A stretch of 49,395 nt of DNA from Haplomitrium mnioides (lineage: Eukaryota > Marchantiophyta > Haplomitriopsida > Calobryales): positions 1 to 49,395 of the forward strand of contig JBNGIS010020739.1 of assembly GCA_049999725.1 (NCBI GenBank), in the 5' to 3' direction. Below are positions 42,874-49,395 of this stretch, piece after piece. Both the position numbers and the translations under genes were made by a program. Below the pieces are notes generated by a model. The model was given only the letters and a program-made list of their open reading frames with translations, ran no database searches and was not told the DNA's origin. Every line of letters starts with the position of its first letter. Position 1 is the stretch's first letter.

Positions 42874-44358
42874 ATGGTGCCTGGTCAGTCGGCGGCTTGG
42901 GGACACGCTCGGCCAGAAGGGCCAGGGGCCGGCCCGAACAGGACCAGGGTAATGGTGTGCTGGAACTGTGGGCAGCCATGCCACATTTCCCCTAACTGCT
43001 CGAAACCCAAGAAGCAAGAGTATGGCATGTCACCGTTGTTTTGTACAGGATGCAAAAAGGAAGGACATCTGGCCAACAATTGTCCTCATGCTAGAAGGCA
43101 GGAGCTGCCTCCCAACTTGGCCCAGCAGGCACCTCCCCCAACAACAATCAACCTGGTGACCACCTCATGGGAGCATGGGGTAGAGTTTCCAAAAGTGGAA
43201 GCCTCTGTGGAGGAGGATTGCTATAGAGTGGCTACCAGGGCTGCAACTAAGGCCAAGGAAAAAGGAAAGGCCAAGCTAGCACGGAGAAAGGAGAGGGCTG
43301 CAAATGTGCTCCCAATTGAGGAGGACTCAGAATACAAAAGGGAGCACCCAAAATTATTCTATCCAAGGCAGGAGGAGGAGGTGAAAAAGCAACTAGAAGC
43401 CCTAGAGGTGGCTGAACCCCAACAAGCGGCAGAGAAGACCCTACGAGAGGTCAATCGCAGGAATGGGGCTGAGCAGGCCAAGCAGGACCCTGCGCCCCAG
43501 CCCCCACCCAGCACCTACGTGCCCTACAGCATCCAGAAGGATGTGAGGGACTGCCCGGTCACTACAATTGTAGGACAGCTGATCAGGAATAGTTCGGTAT
43601 ACAAGAGGCAGCTCCGGGAGCTACTAATGGGCGCCAGAAGGAAAAGGAAGCTGCCCACGGTGGGCACCACCACCAACCTGCGGATGATCTGCAAAGATAA
43701 GGGAGCTCATGAAGTAGACATTCAGATTGTGGGGTGCACTCTGTCCTTGGTGCTAGTGGATGGAGGGGCGGGAGTAAATATCATGGTGGAGGAGACTGCC
43801 CACCGACTGGGTTTCAAGACTTTCTCCCCAACCGAGAGGATTATGCGGTTGGCGGATGGATCTAGGGTTAAGCCCTTGGGAGCATTGCTGAAGGTGCCCA
43901 CTTGGATCGGGGGGAAGGAGTTCGCACTGAACTACTTGGTGATAAGGCCAGCAAGGAGTTCCCTGTACCTTGTTTTGATCGGGAGGCCCTGGATGTATAG
44001 AGCCAAAGTAATGCACAATTGGGGAGACTCCACACTAGTGTTCGGACCTAGCAGGATAGTGGTGCATTACGGCCCTGTCCCACATGAGGGGGAGACCACA
44101 GAGGATAAGGAGTATGACATAGAGTGGTCGGTGGAAGAAGAGTCAGAGGACGAGGACACTTACTGGTTGAGACTGGTGAGTGACATGACAGAGGCCGATT
44201 TTTTGGGCAGTGCCGAAGCCAAGGTCAACCAGTTGGAGACTTGTGTCTTTGGAATTTGGGGCACGACGGAGGCTGAGGCAGGAGTGCCAACCCTCAGCTC
44301 TGGACTTGAGAAAAAAAAAAGTCATTGGCATCCACTTCCAACCCTAGACTTGAGATAA
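42874..44358 (+). pseudogene. Element C nucleocapsid and protease
   Basis: A 494-codon open stretch and the best preserved part of the element. Two intact CCHC knuckles, CWNCGQPCHISPNC and CTGCKKEGHLANNC, are followed by a charged helical linker (KAKEKGKAKLARRKERA, EEEVKKQLEALEVAEPQQA). Then comes an aspartic protease: VDIQIVGCTLSLVLVDGGAGVN with DGG at the active site, MRLADGSRVKPLG and LIGRPWMYRAKV. DGG in place of DSG is common in plant Gypsy of the Tat type, so this site may be native. An acidic linker (EESEDEDTYWL) follows. The frame is lost at the A10 run near 44308-44318. Confidence 0.9.
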
Positions 44359-44820
44359 AAGGGGAGTTGCTTGTAGCTATCATCCCATGGGAGGATGATC
44401 ACCAAATGAGGACAAGGGAGCCTGACAAGAAGCCTGATGTAGGTGGCCAACAACTTGCCCACTTGGAGTAAGATTGTGACTCCACAAACAGAAACAAGGT
44501 GGAGGTCATCCGGGCGGAACAATACAGTGAGATAACGGCCCCTGGTGGGAGGACATTTCAGCTTGGTTTCGCCTTAAACATGGGGGCTGAGAGAGCCTTC
44601 ATGCAAACCTTAGGGAACTTCAGTGATGTAATTGCATGGAGCCATACGGACCTAAAGGGCATGCCCAGAGAGCTGGAGGAGCACAGAATTGACTTGGAAG
44701 ATAATGCTACCCCCGTGCGGCAACTGCAGACCGAATGAACCCACGCTTCTCCCTATTGGTGAAAGAGGAGGTGGATAAGCTCCTAGAGGCAAGATTCATC
44801 TACCTTGTACTAAACAGTGA
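44345..44820 (+). pseudogene. Element C protease-RT linker and RT N-terminus
   Basis: In frame 3 the text GELLVAIIPWEDD then a TAA near 44469 precedes VIRAEQYSEITAPGGRTF, LGNFSDVIAWSHTDLKGMP and HRIDLEDNATPVRQLQ, the usual RT lead-in. A one-base shift follows at about 44728-44740, after which a frame with NPRFSLLVKEEVDKLLEARF leads to the RT core. Confidence 0.85.
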
Positions 44821-45612
44821 ATGGTGTCCCCCCTGGTGGTGGTGCCGAAGAAGGTCGGCTTGGACGGGAAGCCAAAGATTAGGGTGTGCCAAGACTACCG
44901 CAAGCTGAATGCCGCAACCAAGAAGGACCGCTACCCTTTGCCTTTTACTGATGGTGTGCTAGACCTGGTGGCGGGCCAGGAAGTCTATAGTTTCATGGAC
45001 GGAGACTCCGGCTACAACCATGTGTGGATACGGGAGGAGGACCAGCTAAAGACTACCTTCACAATAGAGTGGGGAGTGTTCGCCTTTCGACGAATGCCAT
45101 TCGGTCTCTGCAACGCCCCAAGTACATTCCAGAGACTAATGATGAACATGTTCCGAGACTACCTCAAGAAGTTCCTCGAAATCTTCATCAATGACTTCGT
45201 AGTATACGATAAGGTCAAGGATCATGAGGAGCATGTGCGGCTCACCTTTCAGCGATGTAGAGAAACGGGACTGCGACTGCACTATGGGAAATGTTTCTTT
45301 GTAGTGGGAGAGGGGATATTGCTTGGGCATAGGGTCTCCAGCCAGGGAATTGCTGTAGACAAGGAAAAGATGGTAGTCTGGCTAGGTGTGGCGTTTCCAA
45401 CGTGCCTTGTGGAGGTGCAAGGATTCCTAGAGTGTGTGGGCTACTATAGGAGGTTCATACAAAAATTTGCCCTCGTAGCCTACCACCTAACGGAGATGGT
45501 GAAAAGGGGTAGTGATTTTAAGCCAACAGAGCCCAGAAGATCTAGCTTTAATGAGCTCAAGAGGCGGTTGGCCAACGCGCCTATCTTGGCGCCTCCAAAT
45601 TGGATCACGTGA
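44821..45612 (+). pseudogene. Element C reverse transcriptase (catalytic Asp to Asn)
   Basis: An open piece of 263 codons with RT motifs: MVSPLVVVPKK, IRVCQDYRKLNAATKKDRYP, YSFMDGDSGYN with the first Asp at residue 60, FRRMPFGLCNAPSTFQRLM, and FINDFVVY in place of F/Y-I-D-D. The first Asp of the pair is Asn (residue 124, codon AAT 45190-45192), a single G-to-A change. LLGHRVSSQGIAVD and ECVGYYRRFIQKF follow. RT needs both Asp residues for metal binding, so this copy would be dead. Relatives have a stop-free join to RNase H; here a one-base loss at about 45598-45606 breaks it. Confidence 0.94.
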
Positions 45613-46013
45613 TGGTGGATGTTTTGGGTTTCTGTGTGGGGGCAGTGCTGAGCCAACTCAATGAGGAGGGCAAGGACCACCCAATCTACTTTGCCAGCAA
45701 ACTCCTCTTAGCGGCGGAGAAGAATTTCTCGCCCACTGACCGTGAGGCCTTGGGGATAATCTACTCCCTGAAGAAGTTCCGACACTACCTGCTGCATTAC
45801 AAGGTGGTGTTTCACACGGATCATAATGCCCTCAAATACATGGTCAACAAGCCAGATCTGACGAGTAGAGTGGCAAGGTGGATGTTGCTACTCCAGGAGT
45901 TTAATTTTGAGGTACGCATCAAGCCAGGAAAGAAACACCAGAATGCGGACTTCTTCTCGAGGATCGAAGGCCAGCCAAGTGCAAAAAGGAGTGGTGGACA
46001 CCTTCCCCGATGA
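45600..46013 (+). pseudogene. Element C RNase H
   Basis: Frame 3: VMVDVLGFCVGAVLSQLNEEG with the first Asp, HPIYFASKLL, DREALGIIYSLKKFRHYLL with the Glu, and FHTDHNALKYMVNKPDL with the second Asp. All three expected acidic residues are present. It ends by running out of frame into the integrase reading frame. It is only joined to RT and integrase through frameshifts at both ends. Confidence 0.92.
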
Positions 46014-47304
46014 AGACCTATTCCATGTCAAGGAGGGAAGACCCACAGAGTATGGGGACATCATTGAGTTCCTCTTGACGGCGAGGATTCCCCCCGGACG
46101 CACCCCAGAGCAGGCAGCAGTGTTTTTCAGAAAGGTGAGGCCCTTTCTCATGATCAAGGGAATAATGCATATGTAGGACATGGACGGACAGATACGGAGG
46201 TGCCTGGAGAAGGACCAGTCCACGGTGGTGATGTGGGCAATGCACGAGGAAGAGGCCGACGGACATTTTGCGACAGAAACCATTATCCGGAAGATCGTGG
46301 ATGCTAAGTATTGGTGGCCCACCCTACACAGGGATGTGCACTTCTTTGTGAAGAGGTGTGACGCTTGTCAGCGGACCGGGAAATCAACAGTAGTGTACCA
46401 CCACCCCCTGGTTCCAATCATCCCCCTGGCCCCATTTGAGAAGTGGGGAATTGATTTCATTGGGCCCATCACTCCATCCACGAGGCGCGGGAATAGGTAC
46501 ATTCTACTTTCGACAGACTACGCTACCAAGTGGGTGGAGGCAAGGGCGACCAGGAAAGATGACGCACCAACGGTGGCCTGGATCCTATACGAGCTGATCT
46601 TCACTCGATTCGATGCGCCGCTGGAGTTGGTGAGTGACCAAAGTACGCATTTTGGTAATTGAGTCATTGATGAGCTCACGAGAAAGTACTTGGTCAAGCA
46701 CCGTAAAACCACCGCCTACCACCCTAAGGCCAATGGGCTGATAGAGAGGGCCAATGGGATTATGGGCAAGATCCTGAACAAGATAGTGGCGGCCAACAAA
46801 GTGGACTGGGACCTGAAACTGCTAACGGCCACCCATGCCTATAATCTGGCCTACAAGACCACCACAGACTACTGCCCGTATTTCCTGGTCTTTGGGCAGC
46901 ATTTGCTGGTCTTTGTGGAGTTTGAAGTCCCCACACCGCGGGTGTCAATTGAGGAGAGAATGGCGGAAGGCCCGAGCCGAACAGAAAGAGTGCACCAATT
47001 GGAGGCCCTAGAGGAGATCCGGGCAGGCTCACATAAGAGACTGGAACATCAGCAGCAGCTGACCAAGAAGCAGCACAATAAGAAGCTGAGACCAATCGAC
47101 TTCAAAGGAGGGGATCTAGTGCTGCTCTACGACAGCAAGTTTATGCACTTCCCCGGGAAGCTGCATACTCGGTGGATGGGGCCCTACCTGGTGAAAGTGC
47201 TTCACGACAATGGGTCGGTAGAGTTGAGCACGGTGACAGGAGCACACCTTCCCAATCGGGTTCACTACGACTAGCTCAAGCGATATTACCACCAGGAGGA
47301 CTAG
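45960..47304 (+). pseudogene. Element C integrase, D,D,E present but with stops
   Basis: Frame 1 reads through from about 45907, with stops at about 46174 (TAG), 46660 (TGA), 47271 (TAG) and 47302 (TAG, probably the true end). It has the H2C2 zinc region (HEEEADGHFA ... CDACQRTGK) then the core: WGIDFIGPI (Asp 92 counted from 46180), VSDQSTHF (Asp 153) and HPKANGLIERANG (Glu 189, 36 residues on). In the second motif Gly is Ser. A GPY/F module (FPGKLHTRWMGPYLVKVLHDNGSV) is followed by a short tail and no chromodomain. In contrast to element B, the catalytic triad survives, so stops alone disable it. Confidence 0.93.
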
Positions 47305-47543
47305 TGTGGAGGGTGATGCCATGTACAGTAGGCGGGGAGACTTTTTGTACATTTGTATGTTTAGCGTTGCGCAGTGCGTTGTGTCGTTTGTGTCATTATG
47401 TTGTGTGAGTGGGTCATGGCACTGGTGACTAGGTTGACTAAAGGCCCCAACAAGGGAAGTCAGAGCGGCGGCCACGAGGAGGCCAAGAAGACCAGAAGGA
47501 GGAAGGTGTTTGCGGGGTTGTTGCACAATTAAAAGGGGAGTTA
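47305..47543 (+). other. 3' untranslated part and polypurine tract of element C
   Basis: There is no coding signal. It ends in AAAAGGGGAGTTA directly before the LTR start TGTCGG at 47544. The purine run is the plus-strand primer. Confidence 0.8.
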
Positions 47544-49395
47544 TGTCGGAAAAATGTGTTTGAGTTTTTCCATTTTTTTTGTAAATTCTGAGCTTCTTAG
47601 CCTGGTTGATTCCATCAGTTTGTGTTAGCCTGTTGTGTGTTGCTACATTTTATTGTTTTATTGTTGTTGTGGCAATCCTGCACATCTATACTCTTTCCCC
47701 TTTCCCTTCTCTTCCTTTCTTTTCTGCTTTCTCCAATAAATATCATGGATCCTGCAAATGCAAGGATGAGCCCCTATGGAATTCAGATGAGTCAGGGAAG
47801 AAGGCTAGCAAGGAGATCAAAGGAACTTGCAGCAATTCTTGAAAGAGAGAGACCATGACAAGGGTGAGCAGAGGATTCAAGGAGAGGTCAGAGAGAGATC
47901 ATCAAAGAGAGATCATCAAAGAGAGATCAGCAGAGGGAAGCAACAGGAGGATTCAAGGAGAGGAGGGCAGAGGTCAAAAGAACCAACCACCAGCGTGGAG
48001 GAAGTCATGGAGAAGGGAGCCAACATCACTCAAAGAGGAATCACGTGAAGGGGAAGTCATAAGAGGAGCTACGGGAAGGGGGATTCCTGTCAGAGGCATG
48101 TAGATGGCCATCACGCGACCGGATCGGAGGTCGCAACACTGCGAGAACGTACCCAGTGGCAACGAACGACTAACCAAGATCATGCAGCAGGCGAAGCTAG
48201 GTGAAGAGGAGGCAATCGGATGAACCCAAGGGAGATGAGGCCGTCCGATGGGTTGCCCACAAGAGAAGGGAAGGAGGCGCTCCATAATCGGAAGCCACAT
48301 GATGGAATCGGACCAGAGGAAGGCGATCGAAGCGAAGAAATCCACACTAAGAAAGAGTTTCGAGAAGTTCGAAGAGGTCTGTGGAAACGTAACGGCCCTC
48401 GCACACTTCACGGGATCCGTCAGAGGACGTGGCAGCTCCTAAGGGTCCGAAGGGTTCAACGGGGTCCAGCCTCCCTACATGGGGATCCCCAGTTAAGTGG
48501 GATCCGATTAGCCTCCCTACGTGGGTTCCCCACTTAACAGGGATCCGCAAAGGGGGGTCTGACGGGTCCGAAGTGATGGCAAAACATGGATAAGCGAAGT
48601 AGTGACCAGACAAAGAGGTGACTTGTCACTATTCCGGCAGCATGGAGAATTTCTTAAAGGCTAAGCGAGAAGAGCGAAGTGGCGATTGACAAAGAGAAGA
48701 CTTGTCACTATTACGGCAACATGGAGGATTCTTTAAGGCAACTGCGAGGCTAAGCGAGAAGGGCGAAGTGGCAACAAATCATAATGACGGATTCAGGGAC
48801 TCCGTGGGGAGCTGCGGAAACGTGGCAGCCCCACCGCACTTCACGGATTCAGGGACACATGGCAGTCCCAGTGAGTCCGTGGGCCTTAGCAGAAAATAGG
48901 GGAGCCCTGGTTAAACAGGTTCCGATCAGCCTCCCTAAGTGGGGAGCCCCTCTTAACTGGGTTCCGATCAGCCATCCTACGTGAGTAGCCCACTTAACGG
49001 GGATCCGACAAGAAGCACAAATAGAGACCAAGGAATGAAAGGCGAAATGATGATCTATCGCTGATCTAGCAAAGCGGGGGAAAAGCTTGACAGAGAAAAA
49101 TCTGAAAGTTTGACGGGAGTCTGTGGCACGCATCGTTCCTTTCACAAGGGGATTTCGAATCAGCGATATAGCAAAGGTCTAACCAGACGAAGAGCGGGGT
49201 GGTGCCGAAAAGGTGATCAGGCGATGATCCGGCCAGAACAAGATCAAGGAACGGCGGAATGGGGATAAATCACGGGTCCGGTCAGAATAAGATCAAAGAG
49301 GACCAAAAGGGTGATCAAGCAAAGTTCCAGCCCGAGGAGAAGTGAGCAACGAGCAGCCGAAAGGGCAATATATTGACGATCGGCCAGAACAAGAC
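47544..49395 (+). repeat. 3' LTR of element C, truncated by window
   Basis: Begins TGTCGGAAAAATG and matches the first 1.85 kb of the 5' LTR, including the CTTTCTTTTCTGCTTTCTCC block, module 1 and the start of the 65-bp array. Some CpG-containing sites differ, for example CACGTG at about 38432 is CACATG here (48854). The window ends inside it. Confidence 0.93.

Larger units (their letters stand above)
37128..49395 (+). mobile_element. Ty3/Gypsy LTR retrotransposon C (right end outside window)
   Basis: A 5' LTR 37128-41520, primer site, gag, protease, RT, RNase H, integrase, purine tract, and a 3' LTR from 47544 cut by the window edge. The 5 bp before it are GTGCA; the partner lies outside the window. 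The internal region is 6.02 kb. Gene order is Gypsy, with a GPY/F module and no chromodomain. The pol text resembles element B, but the LTRs and primer site differ, so it is a distinct family of the same broad lineage. There are several stops and shifts, and it cannot make its own proteins. Confidence 0.93.

Noticed and set aside
42346-43017. 223-codon minus-strand frame
   Set aside because: Antisense shadow of the element C gag and nucleocapsid region, whose zinc knuckles are clear on the plus strand.
1-49395. CRISPR array, bacterial operons, rRNA or complete tRNA genes
   Set aside because: The tandem arrays lack the repeat-spacer pattern, and no rRNA or full tRNA cloverleaf was seen; only tRNA-complementary primer sites are present.

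Overview
The window is repeat-dense plant nuclear DNA with no convincing intact host gene. Plant LTR retrotransposons, long Ty3/Gypsy LTRs of about 2.9 to 4.4 kb, nested insertions and long-decayed copies suggest a large-genome seed plant, most likely a gymnosperm. That host assignment is inference; no diagnostic host gene is visible. || Layout. (1) 1-9750: a T-rich tandem satellite with a unit of about 73 bp, interrupted at 1080-6646 by a decayed minus-strand Ty1/Copia element with both LTRs and a perfect 5-bp target duplication. (2) 9751-13630: unassigned AT-rich DNA, then about 1.45 kb seeded with the short motif TCGGAGGTG, then a broken plus-strand reading frame (11818-13630) that looks like a plant-transposon-associated protein. 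(3) 13631-15246: mostly unassigned, with one LTR-end-like patch. (4) 15247-33883: a minus-strand Ty3/Gypsy element (element B) with gag, protease, RT, RNase H and integrase all recognisable and all broken. Two solo LTRs of other insertions sit inside it in the opposite orientation (19709-22634, duplication CAGGA; 24673-27650, duplication GCCCT). Its right (5') LTR is 3.79 kb, while the left (3') LTR matches it only over 2.7 kb. (5) 33884-37127: unassigned DNA that may be another LTR relic on the minus strand, ending in a 37-bp minisatellite. (6) 37128-49395: a plus-strand Ty3/Gypsy element (element C) with a 4.39 kb 5' LTR, full but broken gag-pol, and a 3' LTR cut by the window end. || How it fits together. 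The order of events can be read from nesting: the satellite predates the Copia insertion, and element B predates the two insertions that left solo LTRs in its pol and gag-protease regions. Inactivation is mostly by in-frame stops and single-base shifts, and many stops look like C-to-T or G-to-A changes (CAG/CAA/CGA/TGG to stop), as expected of methylated, silenced repeats. || The most interesting signals are shared LTR architecture (two tandem regulatory-looking modules recurring in order in the LTRs of B, C and one solo LTR), the half-tRNA type primer site of the Copia element, the satellite with a telomere-like core, and the dense TCGGAGGTG field.
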